Shown here in pieces: positions 21,401 to 31,145 of a stretch of DNA of 64,000 nucleotides (within the stretch, counting starts at the first letter, position 1; each line of letters starts with the position of its first letter). The position numbers and the translations under genes are program-made. Source of the stretch: Rhynchopus sp. YZ270_cl-10. Its lineage: Eukaryota; Euglenozoa; Diplonemea; Diplonemida; Diplonemidae. The notes under the pieces were generated by a model that was given only the letters and a program-made list of their open reading frames with translations, made no database searches and had not been told where the DNA came from. Location: assembly GCA_964035575.1 (NCBI GenBank), contig OZ037843.1, positions 744,001 through 808,000 of the forward strand. The letters run 5' to 3'.

Positions 21401-24400
21401 GCGGAGCCCGGTTTTAAAAGTGCCAAAAACGACCTTTTCGTTTTGACGCGTTGTGAGTTCCTCAAATGCAATTTTGAAAGGTAAAAAATTCGGGTTTTCT
21501 AAGCACAAGCAGTGTTAAGTCAAAAAATTTCGCGAAAAAAAAATAGGTTTTTTTTGCGTTAAAAGCTCGGAACCCAGAAACGTCCAATGGCGAAGTTTTT
21601 TTCTGGTTTCGTTGCACCCTGTATTTTTACTAAAAAATCGAGACAAAGTGATTTTTACCTGGATTTTTGCCTGTATTTTACTAGGGATTTTCCCTTAGTA
21701 AAATACAGGGGAATTATCTAACACCTCGTCCCGAATTTTTGTCCGAGAATACGATTACTAATTAGTTACTCCACTAAATAAATCGAGCAAAAATATGGTG
21801 AACTCAGCGGAGCCCGGTTTTAAAAGTGCCAAAAACGACCTTTTCGTTTTGACGCGTTGTGAGTTCCTCAAATGCAATTTTGAAAGGTAAAAAATTCGGG
21901 TTTTCTAAGCACAAGCAGTGTTAAGTCAAAAAATTTCGCGAAAAAAAAATGGGTTTTTTTTGCGTTAAAAGCTCGGAACCCAGAAACGTCCAATGGCGAA
22001 GTTTTTTTCTGGTTTCGTTGCACCCTGTATTTTTACTAAAAAATCGAGACAAAGTGATTTTTACCTGGATTTTTGCCTGTATTTTACTAGGGATTTTCCC
22101 TTAGTAAAATACAGGGGAATTATCTAACACCTCGTCCCGAATTTTTGTCCGAGAATACGATTACTAATTAGTTACTCCACTAAATAAATCGAGCAAAAAT
22201 ATGGTGAACTCAGCGGAGCCCGGTTTTAAAAGTGCCAAAAACGACCTTTTCGTTTTGACGCGTTGTGAGTTCCTCAAATGCAATTTTGAAAGGTAAAAAA
22301 TTCGGGTTTTCTAAGCACAAGCAGTGTTAAGTCAAAAAATTTCGCGAAAAAAAAATAGGTTTTTTTTGCGTTAAAAGCTCGGAACCCAGAAACGTCCAAT
22401 GGCGAAGTTTTTTTCTGGTTTCGTTGCACCCTGTATTTTTACTAAAAAATCGAGACAAAGTGATTTTTACCTGGATTTTTGCCTGTATTTTACTAGGGAT
22501 TTTCCCTTAGTAAAATACAGGGGAATTATCTAACACCTCGTCCCGAATTTTTGTCCGAGAATACGATTACTAATTAGTTACTCCACTAAATAAATCGAGC
22601 AAAAATATGGTGAACTCAGCGGAGCCCGGTTTTAAAAGTGCCAAAAACGACCTTTTCGTTTTGACGCGTTGTGAGTTCCTCAAATGCAATTTTGAAAGGT
22701 AAAAAATTCGGGTTTTCTAAGCACAAGCAGTGTTAAGTCAAAAAATTTCGCGAAAAAAAAATAGGTTTTTTTTGCGTTAAAAGCTCGGAACCCAGAAACG
22801 TCCAATGGCGAAGTTTTTTTCTGGTTTCGTTGCACCCTGTATTTTTACTAAAAAATCGAGACAAAGTGATTTTTACCTGGATTTTTGCCTGTATTTTACT
22901 AGGGATTTTCCCTTAGTAAAATACAGGGGAATTATCTAACACCTCGTCCCGAATTTTTGTCCGAGAATACGATTACTAATTAGTTACTCCACTAAATAAA
23001 TCGAGCAAAAATATGGTGAACTCAGCGGAGCCCGGTTTTAAAAGTGCCAAAAACGACCTTTTCGTTTTGACGCGTTGTGAGTTCCTCAAATGCAATTTTG
23101 AAAGGTAAAAAATTCGGGTTTTCTAAGCACAAGCAGTGTTAAGTCAAAAAATTTCGCGAAAAAAAAATAGGTTTTTTTTGCGTTAAAAGCTCGGAACCCA
23201 GAAACGTCCAATGGCGAAGTTTTTTTCTGGTTTCGTTGCACCCTGTATTTTTACTAAAAAATCGAGACAAAGTGATTTTTACCTGGATTTTTGCCTGTAT
23301 TTTACTAGGGATTTTCCCTTAGTAAAATACAGGGGAATTATCTAACACCTCGTCCCGAATTTTTGTCCGAGAATACGATTACTAATTAGTTACTCCACTA
23401 AATAAATCGAGCAAAAATATGGTGAACTCAGCGGAGCCCGGTTTTAAAAGTGCCAAAAACGACCTTTTCGTTTTGACGCGTTGTGAGTTCCTCAAATGCA
23501 ATTTTGAAAGGTAAAAAATTCGGGTTTTCTAAGCACAAGCAGTGTTAAGTCAAAAAATTTCGCGAAAAAAAAATAGGTTTTTTTTGCGTTAAAAGCTCGG
23601 AACCCAGAAACGTCCAATGGCGAAGTTTTTTTCTGGTTTCGTTGCACCCTGTATTTTTACTAAAAAATCGAGACAAAGTGATTTTTACCTGGATTTTTGC
23701 CTGTATTTTACTAGGGATTTTCCCTTAGTAAAATACAGGGGAATTATCTAACACCTCGTCCCGAATTTTTGTCCGAGAATACGATTACTAATTAGTTACT
23801 CCACTAAATAAATCGAGCAAAAATATGGTGAACTCAGCGGAGCCCGGTTTTAAAAGTGCCAAAAACGACCTTTTCGTTTTGACGCGTTGTGAGTTCCTCA
23901 AATGCAATTTTGAAAGGTAAAAAATTCGGGTTTTCTAAGCACAAGCAGTGTTAAGTCAAAAAATTTCGCGAAAAAAAAATAGGTTTTTTTTGCGTTAAAA
24001 GCTCGGAACCCAGAAACGTCCAATGGCGAAGTTTTTTTCTGGTTTCGTTGCACCCTGTATTTTTACTAAAAAATCGAGACAAAGTGATTTTTACCTGGAT
24101 TTTTGCCTGTATTTTACTAGGGATTTTCCCTTAGTAAAATACAGGGGAATTATCTAACACCTCGTCCCGAATTTTTGTCCGAGAATACGATTACTAATTA
24201 GTTACTCCACTAAATAAATCGAGCAAAAATATGGTGAACTCAGCGGAGCCCGGTTTTAAAAGTGCCAAAAACGACCTTTTCGTTTTGACGCGTTGTGAGT
24301 TCCTCAAATGCAATTTTGAAAGGTAAAAAATTCGGGTTTTCTAAGCACAAGCAGTGTTAAGTCAAAAAATTTCGCGAAAAAAAAATAGGTTTTTTTTGCG

Positions 24401-27400
24401 TTAAAAGCTCGGAACCCAGAAACGTCCAATGGCGAAGTTTTTTTCTGGTTTCGTTGCACCCTGTATTTTTACTAAAAAATCGAGACAAAGTGATTTTTAC
24501 CTGGATTTTTGCCTGTATTTTACTAGGGATTTTCCCTTAGTAAAATACAGGGGAATTATCTAACACCTCGTCCCGAATTTTTGTCCGAGAATACGATTAC
24601 TAATTAGTTACTCCACTAAATAAATCGAGCAAAAATATGGTGAACTCAGCGGAGCCCGGTTTTAAAAGTGCCAAAAACGACCTTTTCGTTTTGACGCGTT
24701 GTGAGTTCCTCAAATGCAATTTTGAAAGGTAAAAAATTCGGGTTTTCTAAGCACAAGCAGTGTTAAGTCAAAAAATTTCGCGAAAAAAAAATAGGTTTTT
24801 TTTGCGTTAAAAGCTCGGAACCCAGAAACGTCCAATGGCGAAGTTTTTTTCTGGTTTCGTTGCACCCTGTATTTTTACTAAAAAATCGAGACAAAGTGAT
24901 TTTTACCTGGATTTTTGCCTGTATTTTACTAGGGATTTTCCCTTAGTAAAATACAGGGGAATTATCTAACACCTCGTCCCGAATTTTTGTCCGAGAATAC
25001 GATTACTAATTAGTTACTCCACTAAATAAATCGAGCAAAAATATGGTGAACTCAGCGGAGCCCGGTTTTAAAAGTGCCAAAAACGACCTTTTCGTTTTGA
25101 CGCGTTGTGAGTTCCTCAAATGCAATTTTGAAAGGTAAAAAATTCGGGTTTTCTAAGCACAAGCAGTGTTAAGTCAAAAAATTTCGCGAAAAAAAAATAG
25201 GTTTTTTTTGCGTTAAAAGCTCGGAACCCAGAAACGTCCAATGGCGAAGTTTTTTTCTGGTTTCGTTGCACCCTGTATTTTTACTAAAAAATCGAGACAA
25301 AGTGATTTTTACCTGGATTTTTGCCTGTATTTTACTAGGGATTTTCCCTTAGTAAAATACAGGGGAATTATCTAACACCTCGTCCCGAATTTTTGTCCGA
25401 GAATACGATTACTAATTAGTTACTCCACTAAATAAATCGAGCAAAAATATGGTGAACTCAGCGGAGCCCGGTTTTAAAAGTGCCAAAAACGACCTTTTCG
25501 TTTTGACGCGTTGTGAGTTCCTCAAATGCAATTTTGAAAGGTAAAAAATTCGGGTTTTCTAAGCACAAGCAGTGTTAAGTCAAAAAATTTCGCGAAAAAA
25601 AAATAGGTTTTTTTTGCGTTAAAAGCTCGGAACCCAGAAACGTCCAATGGCGAAGTTTTTTTCTGGTTTCGTTGCACCCTGTATTTTTACTAAAAAATCG
25701 AGACAAAGTGATTTTTACCTGGATTTTTGCCTGTATTTTACTAGGGATTTTCCCTTAGTAAAATACAGGGGAATTATCTAACACCTCGTCCCGAATTTTT
25801 GTCCGAGAATACGATTACTAATTAGTTACTCCACTAAATAAATCGAGCAAAAATATGGTGAACTCAGCGGAGCCCGGTTTTAAAAGTGCCAAAAACGACC
25901 TTTTCGTTTTGACGCGTTGTGAGTTCCTCAAATGCAATTTTGAAAGGTAAAAAATTCGGGTTTTCTAAGCACAAGCAGTGTTAAGTCAAAAAATTTCGCG
26001 AAAAAAAAATAGGTTTTTTTTGCGTTAAAAGCTCGGAACCCAGAAACGTCCAATGGCGAAGTTTTTTTCTGGTTTCGTTGCACCCTGTATTTTTACTAAA
26101 AAATCGAGACAAAGTGATTTTTACCTGGATTTTTGCCTGTATTTTACTAGGGATTTTCCCTTAGTAAAATACAGGGGAATTATCTAACACCTCGTCCCGA
26201 ATTTTTGTCCGAGAATACGATTACTAATTAGTTACTCCACTAAATAAATCGAGCAAAAATATGGTGAACTCAGCGGAGCCCGGTTTTAAAAGTGCCAAAA
26301 ACGACCTTTTCGTTTTGACGCGTTGTGAGTTCCTCAAATGCAATTTTGAAAGGTAAAAAATTCGGGTTTTCTAAGCACAAGCAGTGTTAAGTCAAAAAAT
26401 TTCGCGAAAAAAAAATAGGTTTTTTTTGCGTTAAAAGCTCGGAACCCAGAAACGTCCAATGGCGAAGTTTTTTTCTGGTTTCGTTGCACCCTGTATTTTT
26501 ACTAAAAAATCGAGACAAAGTGATTTTTACCTGGATTTTTGCCTGTATTTTACTAGGGATTTTCCCTTAGTAAAATACAGGGGAATTATCTAACACCTCG
26601 TCCCGAATTTTTGTCCGAGAATACGATTACTAATTAGTTACTCCACTAAATAAATCGAGCAAAAATATGGTGAACTCAGCGGAGCCCGGTTTTAAAAGTG
26701 CCAAAAACGACCTTTTCGTTTTGACGCGTTGTGAGTTCCTCAAATGCAATTTTGAAAGGTAAAAAATTCGGGTTTTCTAAGCACAAGCAGTGTTAAGTCA
26801 AAAAATTTCGCGAAAAAAAAATAGGTTTTTTTTGCGTTAAAAGCTCGGAACCCAGAAACGTCCAATGGCGAAGTTTTTTTCTGGTTTCGTTGCACCCTGT
26901 ATTTTTACTAAAAAATCGAGACAAAGTGATTTTTACCTGGATTTTTGCCTGTATTTTACTAGGGATTTTCCCTTAGTAAAATACAGGGGAATTATCTAAC
27001 ACCTCGTCCCGAATTTTTGTCCGAGAATACGATTACTAATTAGTTACTCCACTAAATAAATCGAGCAAAAATATGGTGAACTCAGCGGAGCCCGGTTTTA
27101 AAAGTGCCAAAAACGACCTTTTCGTTTTGACGCGTTGTGAGTTCCTCAAATGCAATTTTGAAAGGTAAAAAATTCGGGTTTTCTAAGCACAAGCAGTGTT
27201 AAGTCAAAAAATTTCGCTGGGGGGCTCCGCCCCCCAGACCCCCCAGTCGCTTCGCGGCTAAGGGCTGGGCTAAGCCTGCCCTTCGCCGCGAAGCGCCTGG
27301 GGTGGTGCTTGGTGCACTGGATTAGGACATACAAGACATGTCCTGCATTTCAGTGGATGTCCAGCCCCGAAGTCGTCTGCTGTCAGACGTATTTCTCTTG

Positions 27401-29196
27401 AGACTGCAATGGAGAAGACGCTTGCAACAGCTTCATCAACCGCACACGCGAGGAGGAGTGCATGTGTTGCACATATGTCCGGTCAAAGAGATCAGAGAGA
27501 GTGCACCAATGTATGAGATGTTCACACCGTACTTTATACTCGTGAAAAACTATCCCACGCGTGAACATCGAGCATTCTGATTTTCTTTAACGCCGATTCT
27601 TTTGAGAATGTGTCAGTAGGGTAACCAGGGGGTGATAACAAATATGTACTCTACCAATCGGGTCGAGAAAAAATGTCGTGAATTCTGAGAAGTGGGCCTT
27701 CCACATGCGGGTAGCTCACAAACAACAGATTCAAAACGCTGTTTGGCCTGCCTGCGACGTTGTACCGAAGGTGCATATGAAGGCCTGTTTTCCAACGTCC
27801 ATACCCCCCCTTTACGGAGGGACAACGGGTAGAACCACGGAGAATCGGTTAAGGTGCCACACCAGAAATATTTTTTTGAAATATTTTTTGGGATTGAAAT
27901 CAGCGGATCGAAATGAGTTAAATGTGGGGTCGTAGGCTCAAAAAATTGCATCTGTGGTTTATGAAGTGAACGAGGCCCAGAAGTATACGCCTAACGAGAT
28001 CTTGTCTGATATGTGAATCGCACTGTACTGTACTGTACTGTACTGTACTGTACTGTACTGTACTGTACTGTACTGTACTGTACTGTACTGTACTGTACTG
28101 TACTGTACTGTACTGTACTGTACTGTACTGTACTGTACTGTACTGTACTGTACTGTACTGTACTGTACTGTACTGTACTGTACTGTACTGTACTGTACTG
28201 TACTGTACTGTACTGTACTGTACTGTACTGTACTGTACTGTACTGTACTGTACTGTACTGTACTGTACTGTACTGTACTGTACTGTACTGTACAATCCCC
28301 TGTGTATACTGTGTATACTGTGTATACTGTGTATACTGTGTATACTGTGTATACTGTGTATACTGTGTATACTGTGTATACTGTGTATACTGTGTATACT
28401 GTGTATACTGTGTATACTGTGTATACTGTGTATACTGTGTATACTGTGTATACTGTGTATACTGTGTATACTGTGTATACTGTGTATACTGTGTATACTG
28501 TGTATACTGTGTATACTGTGTATACTGTGTATACTGTGTATACTGTGTATACTGTGTATACTGTGTATACTGTGTATACTGTGTATACTGTGTATACTGT
28601 GTATACTGTGTATACTGTGTATACTGTGTATACTACCTGTGTGTGACCATACCCCAGATGGTCTGAAGAGTGATATGAGCATATTCTCCAGGTACAATAT
28701 ATACCCGGAGAATCCATTGGAGCAAGAATTTTGCACGTTTGAGCATCACAGATTACATGTTGCCATTTTTGCGGTCATAATATTTTTTCAAATGGCAAAG
28801 GCAATTCCTTAAGGAATTACAGGGAAAATCACCGTTTTGGGTCTCTCTCTCTATGGGTGATTGGGTTTTAGTCACTCAACGAATCTGGTCGATTTTTTTT
28901 GCGTGTTCATAGGTTTTACCAGAAAAATCAATTAAAGCAAGAATTTTACGGTTTTGAATAGTTGTTCTTTATTTAAAAAAATACCCAGTTTGGACAAAAA
29001 TTTGGGATTGAGTGTAAAAAAAAATACAAAAATTAGAGCAAGAAAAAATATCAAAAAAGTTCATAAAAAAACTCATTCGAATTCCCTACAGGATGCGATC
29101 CAGCCCGGCAACGACTCTGCAGCGCCCAACCAGAAGCGTCCACGTCCCAAGGAGGATGACGACTCGCTTGATGACGACGACCTGCCCGGGATGTAG
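7598..29196 (+). CDS. IFT88: Intraflagellar transport protein 88 (IFT-B, TPR protein), four exons
   Basis: Spliced from 7598-9441, 10630-10924, 11156-11335 and 29092-29196, this encodes 807 residues, close to the roughly 825-830 of animal IFT88. IFT88 is a tetratricopeptide-repeat core subunit of the IFT-B train, which carries cargo into cilia. By memory, recognisable stretches are TARPMTSNRASGYQ and FDPLSQ in the disordered N-terminus (residues 87-116), INIDLTYSVHFNLAVQY (191-207) opening the first TPR block, a second block at about 420-700, INWLGAYF in exon 2, and a short acidic tail in exon 4 like the DDLLPE tail of animal proteins. An acidic insert (EDDDEEEEEEED) lies near 342-353. Splice sites are GT-AG with phases 2, 0 and 0. 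The start is the first ATG of the frame. Intron 3 is 17,756 bp and mostly satellite. The identification is firm; only exon 4 rests on splice signals plus tail resemblance. Confidence 0.93.
9508..9600 (+). repeat. Dispersed repeat R3, copy in IFT88 intron 1
   Basis: Shares GTAGGACTGCATGG, then a CGGT..TCA segment, GTACCAAAAGGTGCACGAGA and TTTGTATTTCAAG with copies at 29336-29400, 30511-30605 and 37784-37885. The core GTACCAAAAGGTAC can form a short stem-loop. Non-coding; class unknown. Confidence 0.7.
9825..10130 (+). mobile_element. Eroded fragment of a Ty3/gypsy-like retroelement (integrase region)
   Basis: Short stretches of translation resemble the zinc-binding (H2C2) region of LTR-retrotransposon integrases and the linker that follows it. 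The fragment is about 300 bp, broken with more than one break, and has no terminal repeats or other element parts nearby. It is a fossil lodged in intron 1. The call rests on motif resemblance alone and could be wrong. Confidence 0.4.
10630..10924 (+). CDS. IFT88: IFT88 exon 2
   Basis: Follows ACAG and supplies the last base of Arg615, then the codons for YLPVNMEVINWLGAYF through the TPRs YFERAAQIQPQEVKWQLLVA and NVECPKYLVHLC, ending GDEAVAYHK before GTGTGT. Its close agreement with animal IFT88 (IEVIEWLGAYY, QPTQVKWQLMVASC, NVECLRFLVRLC, recalled from memory) fixes both the gene identity and the splice frame. Confidence 0.92.
10925..11155 (+). other. IFT88 intron 2 (231 bp)
   Basis: GT-AG intron. 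An internal module (about 11010-11085, ending TTTTCTTTTGTTTTTCAG) looks like a complete pyrimidine tract and acceptor site and recurs at about 40020-40082 and 51733-51806. Continuity of HK|VLAKLEKRLGL favours the later acceptor at 11155. Confidence 0.8.
11156..11335 (+). CDS. IFT88: IFT88 exon 3
   Basis: Follows TTTTTACAG in phase 0 and reads VLAKLEKRLGLNPTPSSGN, followed by a Gly/Ala/Pro-rich disordered segment ending VEAEQDT. The first part corresponds to the ARKLKRLEKMKEI segment after the last TPR of animal IFT88; the rest is the usual variable linker to the C-terminal tail. It ends before GTATGC, the donor of the giant intron. Confidence 0.85.
11567..27217 (+). repeat. 406-bp satellite, about 38.5 tandem copies (15.65 kb)
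   Basis: The period measured at successive AACACCTCGTCCC starts (11568, 11974, 12380, 12786 ...) is exactly 406. The 39th unit starts at 26998 and is cut off at 27217 after about 220 bp. Units 11 and 14 are 407 bp, each with one extra base in an A or T run. Otherwise copies look identical apart from one A/G site (ATAGG or ATGGG). Each unit carries an imperfect palindrome, CCTGTATTTTACTA..TAGTAAAATACAGG, near its end. Base composition is AT-rich and no open frame persists. Such uniformity implies recent amplification or strong homogenisation. Confidence 0.97.
27217..27303. repeat. GC-rich double-hairpin block
   Basis: Two stem-loops lie back to back: GGGGGGCTCCGCCCCCC, and an 11-bp stem CGCTTCGCGGC..GCCGCGAAGCG around a 25-bp loop. 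The block abuts the broken end of the satellite without transition and is far more GC-rich than either neighbour. It may be a small mobile or structural insertion. Confidence 0.7.
27304..28021. other. Mixed intronic DNA with a repeat R2 fragment
   Basis: No gene is recognised. About 27738-27780 on the minus strand matches the R2 core (CACCTTCGGTACAACG.CGCAGGCAGGCCAAAC). Positions 27340-27580 look compositionally like old coding sequence, with cysteine-rich translations in two frames, but match no family known to me. Confidence 0.45.
28022..28293. repeat. (ACTGT)n pentamer array, about 54 copies
   Basis: Perfect pentamer array. It yields long artefactual open frames (TVLYC on one strand, TVQYS on the other) because the unit contains no stop in several frames. 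Confidence 0.97.
28301..28633. repeat. (TGTGTATAC)n nonamer array, 37 copies
   Basis: Exactly 333 bp, that is 37 perfect nonamers, starting 8 bp after the pentamer array. Both arrays share the ACTGT/TGTA word, so one may have arisen from slippage at the edge of the other. The open frames across it are artefacts. Confidence 0.97.
28634..29091. other. Last part of IFT88 intron 3
   Basis: AT-rich, without identifiable genes or repeats apart from the palindrome AATTCCTTAAGGAATT at about 28803. It ends in CCCTACAG, the acceptor for exon 4. Confidence 0.6.
29092..29196 (+). CDS. IFT88: IFT88 exon 4 (C-terminal tail)
   Basis: Reads DAIQPGNDSAAPNQKRPRPKEDDDSLDDDDLPGM and stops at TAG. Animal IFT88 ends in a similar lysine/arginine then acidic tail (RPKTAAKKRIDEDDF..DDLLPE, from memory). 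The phase agrees with exon 3. It is separated from exon 3 by 17.8 kb, so transcript evidence would be welcome, but the shared RPK and DD-rich motif makes the join credible. Confidence 0.8.
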   Translation, partial: DAIQPGNDSAAPNQKRPRPKEDDDSLDDDDLPGM

Positions 29197-29335
29197 TCCG
29201 CCAAGTCGGCTCTTTGCTGCAGTTCTTCCCATCAGTGCTGCAAAGGCGACCACTGTCTGAGTGGTGCCTCTTTAGGGTAGAGTGACCGTTAATAGAAATT
29301 AGGGGGTCGGGAGGGGAGGGGGGGGGTTTTTTTTT

Positions 29336-29400
29336 TTGACAGTGTGTGCCAAGGTACACTGTTCACGAGAGGGCTGTTGTATTTCAAGTCTTTTTTTTAA
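29336..29400 (+). repeat. Dispersed repeat R3, copy after IFT88
   Basis: Begins 140 bp after the IFT88 stop: AAGGTACACTGTTCACGAGA, then GGGCTGTTGTATTTCAAGTC. It is the 3' half of R3 and may form part of the 3' UTR. Confidence 0.65.
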
Positions 29401-29462
29401 ATCTGCAGGGTCGTTTTGCAACGGTAAGCTTTTTTTTTATTCTTTTTTTTTTTTTTTAAATG

Positions 29463-29768
29463 GGTGTTTCAGACTCTCCGCTAGGATTTCCGATTTTGAA
29501 AATATTCTGTTGATGGTCCACGTTGGTGGGGTACATGCTTGCGCCGCAGGCTCACGGTACGCAACTTTTTTTTTTACCAACGCCCGATTTTGACTTTTTT
29601 GGGACGTTTGAGCACTCACCTCTCCATATCTTCTTCTCCTGAGCTTTTTTGACAGGTAGAACGGGTCTGAACCACTTAGCAGAACTTTTTTTTTTTTTCT
29701 TTTTTTCCCCATTTTCAAAAAGTTCTGTTGACAATCAACAGAACTTTAGTACCTAGCGGAGTGCCTGG
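29463..29768 (+). repeat. Dispersed repeat R4, copy 1
   Basis: About 97% identical by eye to 34182-34481. Landmarks are CTCTCCGCTAGGATTTCCG, GCGCCGCAGGC.CACGGTACGC, TCTCCATATCTTCTTCTCC and an inverted repeat AGTTCTGTTGACAATCAAC ending CAGAACTTTAGTACCTAGCG. Long T runs interrupt it. Non-coding; possibly a non-autonomous retro- or DNA element. Confidence 0.85.
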
Positions 29769-30510
29769 GGTGTTTCCTTCCTGGCGTTGACTCATTGCAT
29801 AACTGAACCCCTTCGCCCGGTAGTAATTCATCCAAAAAAAGGGGGGGACTTCACTTGATCGCTGGTATGGGAAAGAGTGTTACCACCCCATTTTATTTCA
29901 TTTTTAAATTTAAGAGATGCAACGCAATACCTGTCTACACTATAACCAAATTTTCAAAAAAAAAAATAACAAAAATTTAAAAAAGGGAAGGGGGGGTAAA
30001 AAATAAACAGAAAAAAAAAAAGTAGCGGCTGTCCCCTGACAATACCCGCTTTAGAGCACAATGTAAAAATAGCAAAAAAATATACTTCGTAAAAAAAAAA
30101 AAAACCTCATTTAAAACCAAGCTTTCCCACAACATTCGTTTAGAGAAGGAGAGAGAGAGAGAGGCTGAGGGGAGGGGTAGTACACGAAAGTGCGAAGGAA
30201 TTGTATCAATAAAAACAAACAAAACCAGTTATGTGTATGTTTAGGAAAGGCAACTTCCTATTAAGCCCGCCGACTCCATTTTCTTGGAGCTTCCAGGACC
30301 GTGCATGCTCCGTTCCCTACGAAGGAATGGTAAAGAAAAAGTTTTCAAACAAACAAACAAAACGAATAAAGAATAAAGGTGAGGTACGGGGGGGCAGCAA
30401 CCTCCACATTTTCCGCATTTCTATTGCTGGGTTAGCAACTCAATTCCCCAGGCGTGGTTCTCCTGACCGCTGACCACACCAGTTTCAATTTTTTGTTTTT
30501 GTTTGACGAA
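29769..30510. other. Gene-free AT-rich stretch
   Basis: Homopolymer-rich DNA with a (GA)n tract at about 30148-30165. No gene, RNA or repeat family is recognised. Confidence 0.5.
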
Positions 30511-30605
30511 CTGGATTGTAGGACTGCATGGTTGGGTGTCTCCCGGTCATTTGTACCAAAAGGTACACTGTTCAGGAGAGTGCTTTTGTATTTCAAGTCA
30601 AGTTT
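30511..30605 (+). repeat. Dispersed repeat R3, full copy
   Basis: GATTGTAGGACTGCATGGTT through GTACCAAAAGGTACACTGTT to TTTGTATTTCAAGTC. It is the most complete of the four copies. The central GTACCAAAAGGTAC hairpin is perfect here. Confidence 0.75.
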
Positions 30606-31077
30606 CCTTTTCAAATGTCAAAATGACCAAGAGATTTTGTAGAACCTAACCCCATGAGGGGGTTGGTGTTGTGGGGAAAAGAAAGGGGTCACGGAAGGCC
30701 TTTTTTTGAGACTTTTTTTTGGGGGGGGGGAACAGTGTGGGCTGCCACCTTTGTGCATTCCACCTTTGTCCCCCATCTTATAATTTTTGTTTTTGTCGTT
30801 CTGTTTTTTTTTTGGGAGATAGTCAGACTTACCCTACTCTATTTTGAAAAAGTTCAGACTTGCCCTATGAAAAAGTTCAGACTTGCCCGAAAATAAGTTC
30901 AGACTTGCCCTAAAAGTGTTTTTAGGGCAAGTCTGAACTTATTTTTAGGGCAAACACTTTTTTTAGGGCAAGTCTGAACTTTTTTGGGGCAAGTCTGAAC
31001 TTATTTTAGGGCAAGTCTGAACTTATTTTAGGGTAAGTTTGAACTTATTTTAGGGCAACAAGTCAGGCCACTTTGGC

Positions 31078-31135
31078 TGGGTACCCAGGTACCCAGGTAC
31101 CCAGGTCCAGGTCCAGGAACAGGTACCCAGGAACA
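31078..31135. repeat. Short GGTACCCA minisatellite
   Basis: About four copies of GGTACCCA pass into GGTCCA and GGAACA variants. The same word occurs inside repeat R2 and in the heptamer arrays. Confidence 0.8.
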
Positions 31136-31145
31136 GGAAAAAAGT

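Larger units (their letters stand above)
11336..29091 (+). other. IFT88 intron 3 (17.8 kb, satellite-filled)
   Basis: Donor GTATGC at 11336, acceptor CCCTACAG ending 29091. The contents in order are about 230 bp of unique sequence, the 406-bp satellite (11567-27217), a GC-rich double hairpin (27217-27303), about 700 bp of mixed DNA, a pentamer array, a nonamer array and about 450 bp of AT-rich DNA before exon 4. The alternative is that the gene ends soon after exon 3 and the last exon belongs elsewhere. Against this, the exon at 29092 is in the same phase and encodes an IFT88-like acidic tail. Confidence 0.78.

Noticed and set aside
11567-27217. Possible CRISPR array or centromere
   Set aside because: The units are contiguous without spacers, so it is not CRISPR. 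A centromere role cannot be supported from sequence, and the array lies between two coding exons.
27918-28736. Open frames of about 250-270 residues across the pentamer and nonamer arrays
   Set aside because: Low-complexity translations of perfect microsatellites, lying inside the IFT88 intron.
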